Shown here piece by piece: positions 1-7,251 of a DNA stretch of 64,000 bases. This DNA is from Scatosoma sp048465415 (GTDB taxonomy: Bacteria > Bacillota > Clostridia > Christensenellales > Borkfalkiaceae). The notes under the pieces are model-generated. The model was not told the origin of the DNA and made no database searches. It saw nothing but the letters and a program-made list of their open reading frames with translations. Numbering within the stretch: position 1 is the first letter of the stretch; each line of letters begins with the position of its first letter. The translations under genes were made by a program, and so were the position numbers. The stretch is from the NCBI GenBank assembly GCA_048465415.1, contig DBFWLO010000010.1, forward strand, positions 1 through 64,000. Reading direction: 5' to 3'.

Positions 1-34
1 ATATATCTGGGCGTTATGCCTTCTATATAACCAT

Positions 35-150
<116 letters not shown>

Positions 151-190
151 TTCCAGTTTAATCGGCTGTCTTTAAGACGGCCGGAAATAT

Positions 191-266
191 TGCTCCTTAG
201 CTCAGTCGGTAGAGCATCGGACTGTTAATCCGAGTGTCGTCAGTTCGAGCCTGACAGGAGCAGCCA
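191..266 (+). tRNA. tRNA-Asn (anticodon GTT)
   Basis: A 76-nt cloverleaf with encoded CCA. The acceptor stem TGCTCCT pairs with AGGAGCA, the D-loop region is AGCTCAGTCGGTAGAGC, the anticodon GTT lies at 224-226 in loop CTGTTAA, and the T arm is GTCAGTTCGAGCCTGAC. The 3' 45 nt (222-266) are repeated exactly at 19510-19554, so this gene is the integration target of the element to its right and has been restored intact by the insertion. Confidence 0.97.
222..266 (+). repeat. attL, 45-bp direct repeat (3' part of tRNA-Asn)
   Basis: Identical over 45 bp to 19510-19554. It begins in the anticodon loop and ends at the encoded CCA. The bases just outside differ between the two copies (A at 221 versus C at 19509; A at 267 versus T at 19555), which fixes the limits of the repeat. 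The crossover site itself cannot be located within an identical repeat. Confidence 0.95.
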
Positions 267-302
267 AACCGTTTGAAAGTAACATTTCAAACGGTTTTTT
301 TG
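266..302 (+). terminator. Rho-independent terminator after tRNA-Asn, element-borne
   Basis: AAACCGTTTGAAA pairs with TTTCAAACGGTTT and is followed by a run of T. It sits right behind the rebuilt tRNA, inside the element, so the element supplies a replacement terminator for the rRNA/tRNA operon. The original tRNA terminator is presumably the one now found after attR. Confidence 0.9.
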
Positions 303-382
303 CGCCGTTTTATGTATTGGTTGTGATATTTTAACGACTTTTCCCTATCCCGTGCCACCTTCGGACTACCTAAAAAACAAAG

Positions 383-402
383 TGGGGGAAAATGGGGGAA
401 AA
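383..402 (+). repeat. Tandem 10-bp repeat, candidate integrase arm site
   Basis: Two exact copies of TGGGGGAAAA lie between attL and the integrase stop codon. A 15-bp near match in the same orientation lies at 19430-19444 near attR. Tyrosine integrases of this type bind short direct repeats flanking the core, so these are candidate arm-type sites. The assignment is inference. Confidence 0.45.
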
Positions 403-1638
403 TCAATAGTCAAATTTCTTGATTTCTTGTTGCTGAAACTCTGCGGAAAAGTGGGTGTAGACGTTTGTCGTCATCGTGTTATCCGCCCTATGTCCCGCCC
501 AAAGAGAAACGATTTCCCGCGCAATCCCGCATTCCTGCGCCCGCGTGATAAACGTATGGCGAAGCTCGTGCAGGTGATGGGCGGGAAACCATTCTTTGAA
601 AGTGCGGGAGAGCCGGTTCGGGTAGAGGGTTTTTAAGGATTCGAGGTCGTTTTCAAGATTGGGGAGCAGCCGCCGCAGTCGCGGGGAGATAGGAATCAGC
701 CGGGCTTTTTCTTTTCTGCCCGCTCTCTGCTTGGCGGTGATAACTTTGATCCAGATTCCATCGACTACTTCGGCGGTCGCAAGCTCTGAACGGCGGATCC
801 CAGTATAAAGTATAAAAATAATTGCTTCGCCAGAGCGGGTGTTGCCGGCAAGACACTTTTCCACGAGTTCGAGTTCTTCCTGCATCGTCAAAGCCTGTCC
901 ATGTTCTTCTTCGTACACGGGGACTTTGACTTTCGCCATAGGGGAGTGAGGAATAATATCGTCTACCACGGCATATTCAAAAATCGATTTCAAAATTTGA
1001 TACCGTTTCCGCGCGGCTCTCGCTTTCCCGATTTCCGTTAAACCGTTCAAATAGTCCATGATGTCGAATTGTTTAATATCCCGCATATCCTTTTTTCCAA
1101 AATGCGAGTTCAAATCATTGAGCTGCGTGACGTAATCCTCATGGGTTCGATGTTTGATATTCGGATCGCGGGACAAAAGCCACTTCCCCGAATATTCCTC
1201 GAAAGAGACCGAGGGGGCGTTCGCTTGCGCGATTTTGTTGAGACGTTCATACTCTTTCAGCTTTTGCAAAAATCGGATTTTTGCAATATCCAATTTTTTC
1301 CCGGAAGCGGAAAGCCTTTTCCTATTGAGTTGTACGCGAATTTCGTATGAGTCGCGGTTTTTCCTGACATGGGCGATAATCGCCCCGGTGATAAATAATT
1401 TTTTCAGTTCGTTTGGCATTTCTTCCATCTCCTGTGATGTGAATGATAATGCCGTATTTCTTTTTTTCTTTTCGCCCCCGGTGAATGCCGCGGGGCTTTT
1501 TTCTTTTTCGCCGCCGGGAAACAAAATAAATTTTGCTCTGCGTTCGGCAGCATCCTCATCGGAAACGTGATTCCGTTCGATGACGGCAACAATCATTCTT
1601 GCCGCGAGTTCTAATTCCTGCAAATCTTTTTGAGTCAT
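403..1638 (-). CDS. int: Site-specific tyrosine recombinase (integrase)
   Basis: The enzyme inserts and excises the element at tRNA-Asn. The C-terminal catalytic domain shows the full signature: Arg282 in TGIRRSE, His357-x-x-Arg360 in HELRHTF, His383 in AGHRAD and the nucleophile Tyr394 in NVYTHF. Residues about 145-240 form the helical core-binding (SAM-like) domain (EEYSGKWLL, then the four-helix pattern ending in IFEYAVVDD). The first 110 residues are charged and Lys/Glu-rich; a short segment near 91-115 resembles an AP2-like arm-binding domain. The length of 411 aa is normal or slightly long for the phage integrase family. The gene ends 137 bp from attL and points toward it, the usual arrangement. 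GGGGTTGT lies just upstream of the ATG as a modest ribosome binding site. All catalytic residues are present, so it looks active. Confidence 0.96.
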   Translation of the reverse strand: MTQKDLQELELAARMIVAVIERNHVSDEDAAERRAKFILFPGGEKEKSPAAFTGGEKKKRNTALSFTSQEMEEMPNELKKLFITGAIIAHVRKNRDSYEIRVQLNRKRLSASGKKLDIAKIRFLQKLKEYERLNKIAQANAPSVSFEEYSGKWLLSRDPNIKHRTHEDYVTQLNDLNSHFGKKDMRDIKQFDIMDYLNGLTEIGKARAARKRYQILKSIFEYAVVDDIIPHSPMAKVKVPVYEEEHGQALTMQEELELVEKCLAGNTRSGEAIIFILYTGIRRSELATAEVVDGIWIKVITAKQRAGRKEKARLIPISPRLRRLLPNLENDLESLKTLYPNRLSRTFKEWFPAHHLHELRHTFITRAQECGIAREIVSLWAGHRADNTMTTNVYTHFSAEFQQQEIKKFDY

Positions 1639-1718
1639 AATACAACCCCTATAAATGAATTTGCGTATTCACGCATAGGAAAATTGTAAAATGATTTTCA
1701 AAGAAAGAAAAGATATTT

Positions 1719-2576
1719 TTATTTCTCGTCTGTCGTTTCGGAAATTTCTTTTGCTTTGCGGGTGAGCAGTTTATCTTTATCGGTAGCGTTGAGAGGTGAA
1801 ACAACGGATTGTCCGAGGACTTCTTCCACGCTTTGCCGTGCGCTTTTGGCTGCGCCTCCGCCCAATTTTGCTATTTGTCGGTTTTCTTCCATTGTTTGCG
1901 GTTTCTCTTTTTGAGAAAGCGCGATGGTGGTGAGTTCGGCGAGAGAGGTGAGGACAAGTTCCATATCCGTCATATTATCGCGGAGATTTTCTTTTTTCAG
2001 ATCTTTCAATTCTTTGTATTCCTTGACGGATAATCCCGACCAGGCTTTTGTTATATCGTTTGTTAAAATTGCAAATTCTTGATCACTCTCTACGCCGCGC
2101 GCCTGCCATTCGTTCGTTAAATTTTTCCGTGCTTCGATTGCGCTCATGCGTTGGCGGATCCATTCTTCGGAATATCCCTTTTGCCTATAATAATTTTGCG
2201 CACGAATAATCGCTTTTTCGGGATCGGCAATTTCGTCCAGGCGTTCGCTGCCGAGCTGCGCCAGCCACATCTTGAAAGGCTCGGCTTTCGGAGAGGGAAT
2301 GGACTGTACTAAACGCAGGATTCCTTTTGTATTCAATACATCGGTTTTGTAAAATTTCCCATCTGACGATTGCATTTTCAGTTGTACGATTTTATCGTAC
2401 AACTCACTGCCTTCTGCTGTAAGTTTACGTTTTAAGTCGCTCCAATAACGACGGGGATTATCGCTGTCAGTCAGAACGGCAACGACGTCCACGACGGAAA
2501 AATACCAATCTTCCTCATCTGCGTTCCAGGCGGTACGAATTTTTTTCTCGTTAAAAATTTTCAGTTTTGTTTCCAT
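1719..2576 (-). CDS. Bro-N domain protein, DinD-like
   Basis: The N-terminal 130 residues carry a Bro-N (phage antirepressor-type) DNA-binding domain: KIRTAWN, WYFSVVDVVAVLTDSDNPR and the following KLTAEGSELYD and NTKGILRLVQSI blocks. The rest (WIRQRMSAIEARKNLTNEW, EFAILTNDITKAWSG, KEYKELKDLKKENLRDNMT, then a GGGAAKSAR segment) is the layout of E. coli DinD, an SOS-induced inhibitor of RecA-driven strand exchange. DinD-like proteins are frequent in mobile elements. The 285-aa length fits the family. It lies 18 bp downstream of the XRE repressor gene and on the same strand, so it is probably cotranscribed with it. A role in antirepression or SOS response of the element is an inference from family and place. 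Confidence 0.85.
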   Translation of the reverse strand: METKLKIFNEKKIRTAWNADEEDWYFSVVDVVAVLTDSDNPRRYWSDLKRKLTAEGSELYDKIVQLKMQSSDGKFYKTDVLNTKGILRLVQSIPSPKAEPFKMWLAQLGSERLDEIADPEKAIIRAQNYYRQKGYSEEWIRQRMSAIEARKNLTNEWQARGVESDQEFAILTNDITKAWSGLSVKEYKELKDLKKENLRDNMTDMELVLTSLAELTTIALSQKEKPQTMEENRQIAKLGGGAAKSARQSVEEVLGQSVVSPLNATDKDKLLTRKAKEISETTDEK

Positions 2577-2594
2577 GAATTTATCCTCGAAATA

Positions 2595-2969
2595 TTATTT
2601 TTTTCCATAGGTAGAAACTGGCTTGTCCTGTTCTTCCAAGCGAATATCCGCATAGGAAGAAACGCGCATCTTGTTAAAAGTATCGAGTTTTCGATAGGTA
2701 TCAAGTAATTTTTGTTCGTCTTGCGGTAGTGGGGCGGGCTTTTCTATTTTTATCGTAACGTTTCCGAGGTCGTCCTCCCTGCCCAGTAAATAGTCTGTTG
2801 AACACTCGAAAAAATCCGCGTATCGAATAAGAGTATTTGCCGTAGGTTCATTCTTTCCGATTTCAATCATTGCTACACAAGCTTTGCTTACTTTTAGGGC
2901 TTCAGCAAGTTTTACTTGCGAAAGCCCTTTTTCTTTTCTTAACTGTTTTGAAAGTTCACAAAAAGTCAT
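2595..2969 (-). CDS. XRE-family transcriptional repressor
   Basis: Residues 5-60 form a clear HTH_3 domain (LRKEKGLSQVKLAEALKVSK, then VAMIEIGKNEPTANTLIRYA), followed by the typical DYLLGRED linker. The short C-terminal part (EQKLLDTYRKLDTFNKMRVS) is the helical tail common in small Gram-positive phage repressors; there is no LexA-type protease domain. AGGAGG lies 7-8 bases before the ATG. The gene is divergent from the rightward operon and separated from it by a promoter region holding two perfect ACTCA-N6-TGAGT palindromes, which are its likely operators. It probably keeps the rightward genes off in the integrated state and regulates itself. Confidence 0.9.
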   Translation of the reverse strand: MTFCELSKQLRKEKGLSQVKLAEALKVSKACVAMIEIGKNEPTANTLIRYADFFECSTDYLLGREDDLGNVTIKIEKPAPLPQDEQKLLDTYRKLDTFNKMRVSSYADIRLEEQDKPVSTYGKK

Positions 2970-2994
2970 TTTTATATCCTCCTAAAAAAATTTT

Positions 2995-3023
2995 ATCATA
3001 AAAGTGAGCAAAGCTATTGACAA
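2995..3023 (-). promoter_or_regulatory. Leftward promoter of the repressor
   Basis: On the minus strand TTGTCA (3018-3023) and TATGAT (2995-3000) are 17 bp apart, followed by AGGAGG and the repressor ATG at 2969. The -35 box touches operator O1, so autoregulation is plausible. Confidence 0.7.
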
Positions 3024-3045
3024 CTCATAAGTTTGAGTGTATAAT
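3017..3045 (+). promoter_or_regulatory. Rightward early promoter
   Basis: A perfect consensus: TTGACA at 3017-3022 and TATAAT at 3040-3045 with a 17-bp spacer. It points into the long rightward gene series of the element. Operators O1 and O2 lie between the boxes and just downstream of -10, so bound repressor would block polymerase. Confidence 0.9.
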
Positions 3046-3063
3046 ATACTCAAAATAATGAGT
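3023..3063. promoter_or_regulatory. Two identical operator palindromes (O1, O2)
   Basis: ACTCA-N6-TGAGT occurs twice, at 3023-3038 and 3048-3063, with centres 25 bp apart, about two and a half helical turns. The facing half-sites also make a third inverted repeat (TTTGAGT, 3032-3038, with ACTCAAA, 3048-3054) over the -10 box. This is the expected pattern for a dimeric XRE repressor encoded next door. Confidence 0.85.
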
Positions 3064-3166
3064 GGTTGTGCTTCGTTAAAGTCGTGTGTCGCGGCGCAAG
3101 CGATGGCTGTCGAGGAAATACCCATGGAGACTGGCGCGAGCCGTAGAAAGCAAAAGAGAGGGTAAA

Positions 3167-3409
3167 ATGCAAGGATTTATCGAAGTAACGGCAAAAGACA
3201 CGGGGCGGAAGGCGTTAGTCAATATATCAGATTTAGAGGCAGTTTTCGACGAAGGAAAGACGGCAAGTCTTTGTCTTAAAGCGCATACGACATTACGCAA
3301 AATAACGCACTATACGATAGAAGTCGAGGAAACATATTGGGAGGTAAAAGAGCGGATAGTGGAAGCGCAAAGAATATCTCTCGATGAGATAGAAGATCTC
3401 GAAGAGTAA
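3167..3409 (+). CDS. Small hypothetical protein, first rightward gene
   Basis: I do not recognise this 80-aa protein. The ATG at 3167 is chosen because GAGAGGG precedes it at good distance; an upstream GTG in frame at 3086 has no such site and would add a very basic unlikely leader. The start MQGFIEVTAKDTGRKALVNI followed by LEAVF resembles the small beta-rich FlbD-like fold, where a peptide or nucleic acid is bound, but the match is too weak for a function. The C-terminus is acidic (LDEIEDLEE). It is the first gene after the repressor-controlled promoter, where phages place early control proteins. Confidence 0.6.
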   Translation: MQGFIEVTAKDTGRKALVNISDLEAVFDEGKTASLCLKAHTTLRKITHYTIEVEETYWEVKERIVEAQRISLDEIEDLEE

Positions 3410-3475
3410 AGCGGAGTTGTCGCGGCGTTGGGAAAGAAGCGCTGCTACAAAATAAAAAGCAGAGGTGTAAAAAAC

Positions 3476-3838
3476 ATGAAACAGCAGGCAACAGAAATTA
3501 AAATCGGTGTGCAGCATGAGGCGAAAGTACTCTTCGAACGTGGAATGACGGTAGGCGGGTGTTACTATCTGGTCATTTATGGACAGCATGTGAACGGCTA
3601 TTTTTGTAGCGTTATAGATCATTTCGCGGTAGAAATGGCAGAGCCTTCGGACACGTTTTACAACAGCGAACGGCTATTTGCGGCAGGCGCGCCGGAATGG
3701 CTGGCGAACGGGATCGCAAAGGCAATAAAGTTCATCTGCGAAAAAATGTCGCCGAAAAAAAGTCCGGAGGAAGAAGCTGCGGAGGTAGAGAAAAAGTTTG
3801 ACGATATTTTCAACAGCGCCGTCGCGGGCGGTAAATAG
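3476..3838 (+). CDS. Hypothetical protein, 120 aa
   Basis: No family recognised. AGAGGTG lies 10 bases before the ATG at 3476; an earlier in-frame start at 3428 lacks such a site. No membrane segment or signal peptide is seen. The middle (VGGCYYLVIYGQHVNGYFCS) looks like a small beta sheet, and the C-terminal half is helical and charged (KSPEEEAAEVEKKFDDIFNS). It is soluble and probably cytoplasmic, and lies between the first early gene and a 137-bp GC-rich intergenic stretch. Confidence 0.6.
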   Translation: MKQQATEIKIGVQHEAKVLFERGMTVGGCYYLVIYGQHVNGYFCSVIDHFAVEMAEPSDTFYNSERLFAAGAPEWLANGIAKAIKFICEKMSPKKSPEEEAAEVEKKFDDIFNSAVAGGK

Positions 3839-3975
3839 ACAATAAGCGCCGTGGTATTTCCGGGCGCGGAAATGCGACAAACGGGCGCGCGAGCCTGTGC
3901 GTTGCGACACTTCTGTAAAAGGCGGGCGAGTTACCCCCTTAGCGCGCCCGCCGGAACAGAAGAAAGGAGGGAAAA
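3839..3975 (+). other. Structured GC-rich intergenic region
   Basis: The region contains two hairpins: TTTCCG-GGCG-CGGAAA at 3857-3872, and GGCGGGCG paired with CGCCCGCC around 3921-3952. Positions 3871-3960 begin and end with the same words as 14967-15059 (see repeat entry). A strong AGAAAGGAGGG ribosome binding site follows for the next gene. No open frame here looks coding. Confidence 0.6.
3871..3960 (+). repeat. Dispersed structured repeat, copy A
   Basis: It begins AATGCGAC, followed shortly by CGGGCGCG, and ends GCCGGAACAGA. Copy B at 14967-15059 has the same beginning and end and nearly the same length (90 versus 93 bp), but a diverged middle that still makes a hairpin. This is what a conserved RNA or DNA structure would look like rather than a coding repeat. 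Confidence 0.5.
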
Positions 3976-4374
3976 ATGGCATTGAAAAAACAGCGAAAAC
4001 CGTCGTTGAAGAAAACGCAGGGTAAAAAGAAAGCGGCGGGGAATAGCCGAATAAAAGAGGTCTCCGGGACGAGGTGGGTATTGCATAAGCATACGGAAAC
4101 AAAGAAATATCGCGGTTTTGCGACGAGACAAGAAGCGGAGGAATTTGCGGCAGCAACGCCGGTGCAGCGCAGTGTCAAGATAACGGCGGAGAAGGCGAAG
4201 CCGGCGAAATCTAAAAAGCCGGCCAAGCGCGCGACGCCAATGCCGGCGCCGCAGCGGAAAAAGCCGTACACCCCGCCGACGCTGGACGTGGTGGGCCTGG
4301 ATAAATTGCCGCCGGCGGCAAACGAGGGGAAGGTACGAAATTTCTTGGACGGAAAAAAGAAATTCGGTAAATAG
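3976..4374 (+). CDS. Lys/Arg-rich small protein, possible nucleic-acid binder
   Basis: A 132-aa protein with a very basic N-terminus (KKQRKPSLKKTQGKKK), a small central block (GTRWVLHKHTETKKYRGFAT, then RQEAEEFAAATP) and an Ala/Lys/Pro-rich linker ending in PYTPPTLDVVGLDKLPP. No membrane segment is present. The central block has the look of a short beta-beta-alpha module, but I cannot assign a family. A basic tail plus compact module suggests DNA or RNA binding, for example condensation of the element's DNA; this is inference. The ribosome binding site AAAGGAGGG is excellent. Confidence 0.65.
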   Translation: MALKKQRKPSLKKTQGKKKAAGNSRIKEVSGTRWVLHKHTETKKYRGFATRQEAEEFAAATPVQRSVKITAEKAKPAKSKKPAKRATPMPAPQRKKPYTPPTLDVVGLDKLPPAANEGKVRNFLDGKKKFGK

Positions 4375-4394
4375 ATGAGAAGGAGGAGTCTAAA

Positions 4395-4739
4395 ATGAGC
4401 GGAGGGTGGCTGCTGTTAGCGAAAATACTGATCTTGTTTTATGTGTTGGTGTTTGCGGCGGGACTGATTGTCACAATCGTGAAAATCACGGTAGAGTATA
4501 CGAGGCGCGAGGCGCCGGCGCGTGCGAAGGCGGAACCACAGCAAATCAGCGCGGCGGAGGTCGAGCAACTGAAATACATAAAAGGGATATTAAACGACCT
4601 ACGCGGGCATGCGGAGCAGGGGGAAATCGTGAAATCGAACGGATACAGCTACGATATAAAGGACGTTCGGGCATCGATCCGAGTGATAGATAAAATTTTG
4701 TGGGATGCAGAGCGCGAAAATCGAGGCGGCCGCGAATGA
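4395..4739 (+). CDS. Single-pass membrane protein, 114 aa
   Basis: Residues 5-30 (LLLAKILILFYVLVFAAGLI) form one transmembrane helix, followed by an Arg-rich stretch and an 80-residue cytoplasmic part (SAAEVEQLKYIKGILNDLRG, then VRASIRVIDKILW) likely to be helical. Positive-inside distribution puts the C-terminus in the cytoplasm. AAGGAGGAG precedes the ATG. The stop overlaps the start of the next gene (ATGA), so the two are translationally coupled. Function unknown. Confidence 0.7.
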   Translation: MSGGWLLLAKILILFYVLVFAAGLIVTIVKITVEYTRREAPARAKAEPQQISAAEVEQLKYIKGILNDLRGHAEQGEIVKSNGYSYDIKDVRASIRVIDKILWDAERENRGGRE

Positions 4740-5023
4740 GAAAATACTATGTGTGCCCGGCATGCGGGCGAGGAATGAGCGTGAAAAAAATCGAAGCGGA
4801 GCGAATGAAAAGCTGTATCTGCGGGGAAGAAATCGACCGCGGGCGTGCGGGACTGCCAGAGTTGGATAAGGAACAGCATTTCCGATGCGCGTACTGCGGT
4901 ACGGATAATATCATTCGATCGGAACGCACGCCACCAAGCTATACGGTGAAGTGTAAGGCGTGCGGTCGAAAAATAGCACAAATCCATAAATACGCGCCGC
5001 TCGTGTATGGGGCGCGGGCATAG
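4736..5023 (+). CDS. Multi zinc-ribbon small protein
   Basis: A 95-aa protein with four Cys pairs or near pairs: CPACG at residues 8-12, CICGEE near 28, CAYCG near 51 and CKACGRK near 74. Together they make two zinc ribbons. Such short rubredoxin-like ribbon proteins bind zinc and often nucleic acid or protein partners. The ATG at 4736 overlaps the previous stop codon. It may be an element regulator or a small structural zinc protein; nothing further can be said. Confidence 0.7.
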   Translation: MRKYYVCPACGRGMSVKKIEAERMKSCICGEEIDRGRAGLPELDKEQHFRCAYCGTDNIIRSERTPPSYTVKCKACGRKIAQIHKYAPLVYGARA

Positions 5024-5250
5024 AAATTTCCTCCTTAAACGGCATAGTGGGCGCCGCAAAGTCCCACCCCAAGTGGAAGGCTCACTATAAAAACCAGCCG
5101 CAGAGAGTTTCTGGCTGCCGTATCGCGGGCGCGTGAGTCCCGCCCCACGGGCGTGGCCCGATTCGCATTTTCCTCATAAAGGGCGGTCGCCTTGCTGCGG
5201 CCGCCTGTACGGGGAAATGATAAAAAACGGAGAAGTAAGGAGAAAAGCAG
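5024..5250 (+). other. Intergenic region with several hairpins
   Basis: These 227 bp contain GGCGGTCGC paired with GCGGCCGCC (about 5184-5207), CCACG-GG-CGTGG (about 5147-5158) and a CAGCC/GGCTG stem near 5095. A weak RBS (GAAGTAAGGAG) leads to the next ATG. The short frames crossing it are not convincing genes. It separates the small early genes from the surface-protein block and may be a processing site or a structured leader. Confidence 0.5.
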
Positions 5251-6210
5251 ATGGAAGGAAAGACAAAAAAGATCATCAGCGGGGTAGCGATCGGATTGGC
5301 GGCGATCCTCATCGGCGGGGTGGTAGGACTATTAGGCAGGTCGCTGGGTTGGTTTGGAAAGACGAAAGCAGAGTCGGAACCGACGCCGGAACTATTGAAT
5401 TTTGAAGAAACGGCTTACGGGACGTATGCGGTTTCTTTAAAGGATTACACAGCCAAAAAGGTAGTTATCCCCGCTTCTTATAACGGGAAAGCGGTAACGG
5501 AGATCAGCGGCTGCGCCGCGCTGCCGTCGATTATGGAGCGTTATAACGCATCACTGTACAGCAACACGGACACCCAGATAAAAGATACTTTGGAATATGT
5601 TTTTATGGGCGAAGAAGTACGCCAGGAAGTGAATGATTTTGGTGCGACATTGGGGCATATCGGATTCGGAGCGGCGACGAATTTGCTGTGGCTTGAAATC
5701 CCGGAGAGTGTAAAGATCATTCATGCGTATGCGTTTTATGGCTGTTGTTCGCTGATTGAGATCAAAATCCCGAAGGGGGTGACAGCACTCGAAACGGGTA
5801 CATTTCAGTACAATTCCGCATTAACGAAAGTGGACTTGCCGGAAAGCGTGAATAAGATCGGTGAAAATGTATTTTTAAGATGTTCAAATTTGAAAAAACT
5901 AAACCTTCCTGTATTGGAAACCTTGCCATCGGGTTTATTCTGGAAAGTATCGCTTGAAGAAATGGTAATCCCGGAGGGAGTGAAGTATATAGCCGCGAAT
6001 GCGTTTAATGAGTGTAAAACGTTGGCAAAGATCGTATTGCCGAGTACGTTGGAAAAAATTGAAGATAAAGCCTTCCAAAATTGCCCGGAGTTAAAGACGG
6101 TGTATAATCTGTCGAAACTGGAAATCGTAGCGGGAGCGGAGACGTTCGGGGGCGTGGCGAAGAACGCGACGAATGTCTACACGGAATTACCAGGGGAACG
6201 AAAGGAGTGA
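5251..6210 (+). CDS. Membrane-anchored LRR_5 (BspA-like) protein 1
   Basis: Residues 8-30 (IISGVAIGLAAILIGGVVG) are a membrane anchor followed by the shared GWFGK motif. The rest, from about residue 45, is exported and made of BspA-like leucine-rich repeats such as LLWLEIPESVKIIHAYAFYG and LTKVDLPESVNKIGENVF. BspA-type repeats usually mediate adhesion to protein or carbohydrate. The C-terminal block (LKTVYNLSKLEIVAGAETFG) is almost the same in the third paralogue. It is the first of three tandem copies spaced by 4-11 bp, so they form one operon. Carrying three such proteins is unusual for a mobile element; they may alter the host surface or act in particle or partner recognition. Confidence 0.88.
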   Translation: MEGKTKKIISGVAIGLAAILIGGVVGLLGRSLGWFGKTKAESEPTPELLNFEETAYGTYAVSLKDYTAKKVVIPASYNGKAVTEISGCAALPSIMERYNASLYSNTDTQIKDTLEYVFMGEEVRQEVNDFGATLGHIGFGAATNLLWLEIPESVKIIHAYAFYGCCSLIEIKIPKGVTALETGTFQYNSALTKVDLPESVNKIGENVFLRCSNLKKLNLPVLETLPSGLFWKVSLEEMVIPEGVKYIAANAFNECKTLAKIVLPSTLEKIEDKAFQNCPELKTVYNLSKLEIVAGAETFGGVAKNATNVYTELPGERKE

Positions 6211-6214
6211 GCAG

Positions 6215-7240
6215 ATGAAAGAAACGAGTAAGAGAATCCTGGGCGGGGTGTCCATCGGTTTAGCGGTAATATTGAGTTTTGGCGCGATAGCGCTGTCGGG
6301 GAAAGCGTTGGGTTGGTTTGGAAGTAAAGATCCGGTCAGACCGGAGCCGACGTTGGAAGCGTTGAATTTTGACGAAACGGGTTACGGGACGTATTCGGTA
6401 AGTCTTAAAGATTACACGGCGACGGAAGTGGTGATCCCCTCGGAGTACAACGGCAAAGCGGTGACGGAGATCGGCGGATATAGCGCGTTGCAAGCGATGT
6501 GCGTGATGAATAGCTTCATTGCGAGTAGTAAGACAGAGGATATTGAGAAAGGTATGACGGATATGTATGGCGCGATGACGGGCAGCGGAATCCCGACGGA
6601 AGCGGGACATATCGGATTCGGAGCGGCGGTGAAGCTGGAAAAAGTAACGATCCCGGAGAGTATAAAAATCATCAATGACTGCGCGTTTTTCGGCTGCATA
6701 GGTCTGACAGAAATCGAGATCCCGGACAGCGTGGTAAAAATCGGAAATAACGCATTCCGGAATGCGACGGGCTTGACGAACGTAAAATTGCCGGAACGGT
6801 TGGAGAATTGCGGCAGCTATGCGTTTAGTAACTGCCGGTCGCTGATAAATATCCATATTCCGGCAATGACGGTGATACCGATCGGTATGTTCAAATATAC
6901 GGGGCTGAAACGGATAGAAATTCCCGCGGGGGTAAAAACAATTTCAGGATATGCGTTTAGAAATTGTGAAAACCTAACGGAAATGGTGTTGCCAAATACG
7001 CTGGAAAGTATCGGGGAAGAAACATTTTATTCCTGCAATCAATTATCCGAAATCCTACTGCCGGAGAAACTGGAAATTATAGAAACGAACGCATTTCAAA
7101 ATTGCAGCGGATTAAAAACGATCTATAATTTATCCCGCCTACCTCTGACAAAAAATGCGGACACATTTGGCGGGGTAGCAAAAAGTGCTGAAAATATCTA
7201 TACGGAATTGCCGTCGGAGAAAGAGTCGGCGAAAAAATAA
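6215..7240 (+). CDS. Membrane-anchored LRR_5 (BspA-like) protein 2
   Basis: 341 aa. The ATG at 6215 follows AAAGGAGTGAGCAG; a longer frame from 6173 would overlap the preceding gene and is rejected. The anchor ILGGVSIGLAVILSFGAIAL and GWFGS motif lie at residues 8-35, followed by the family hallmark NFDETGYGTYSVSLKDYT and then LRR_5 units (VTIPESIKIINDCAFFGCIG, EIPDSVVKIGNNAF, EIPAGVKTISGYAF). It ends ENIYTELPSEKE like its neighbours. It is a tandem paralogue of the genes on both sides, with the greatest divergence in a Ser/Thr-rich insert at about residues 95-130. Confidence 0.88.
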   Translation: MKETSKRILGGVSIGLAVILSFGAIALSGKALGWFGSKDPVRPEPTLEALNFDETGYGTYSVSLKDYTATEVVIPSEYNGKAVTEIGGYSALQAMCVMNSFIASSKTEDIEKGMTDMYGAMTGSGIPTEAGHIGFGAAVKLEKVTIPESIKIINDCAFFGCIGLTEIEIPDSVVKIGNNAFRNATGLTNVKLPERLENCGSYAFSNCRSLINIHIPAMTVIPIGMFKYTGLKRIEIPAGVKTISGYAFRNCENLTEMVLPNTLESIGEETFYSCNQLSEILLPEKLEIIETNAFQNCSGLKTIYNLSRLPLTKNADTFGGVAKSAENIYTELPSEKESAKK

Positions 7241-7251
7241 GGAGAAAGAAA

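Noticed and set aside
153..188. Stem CGGCTGTC/GACGGCCG between 5S and tRNA as a terminator
   Set aside because: No T run follows and the tRNA comes directly after; more likely a processing stem of the rRNA-tRNA transcript.
352..636. Rightward frame of 94 codons opposite the integrase end
   Set aside because: It is antisense to the integrase catalytic domain, has no RBS and gives no sensible protein.
4395..4739. Phage holin
   Set aside because: Only one membrane helix with a long charged cytoplasmic domain and no lysin nearby.
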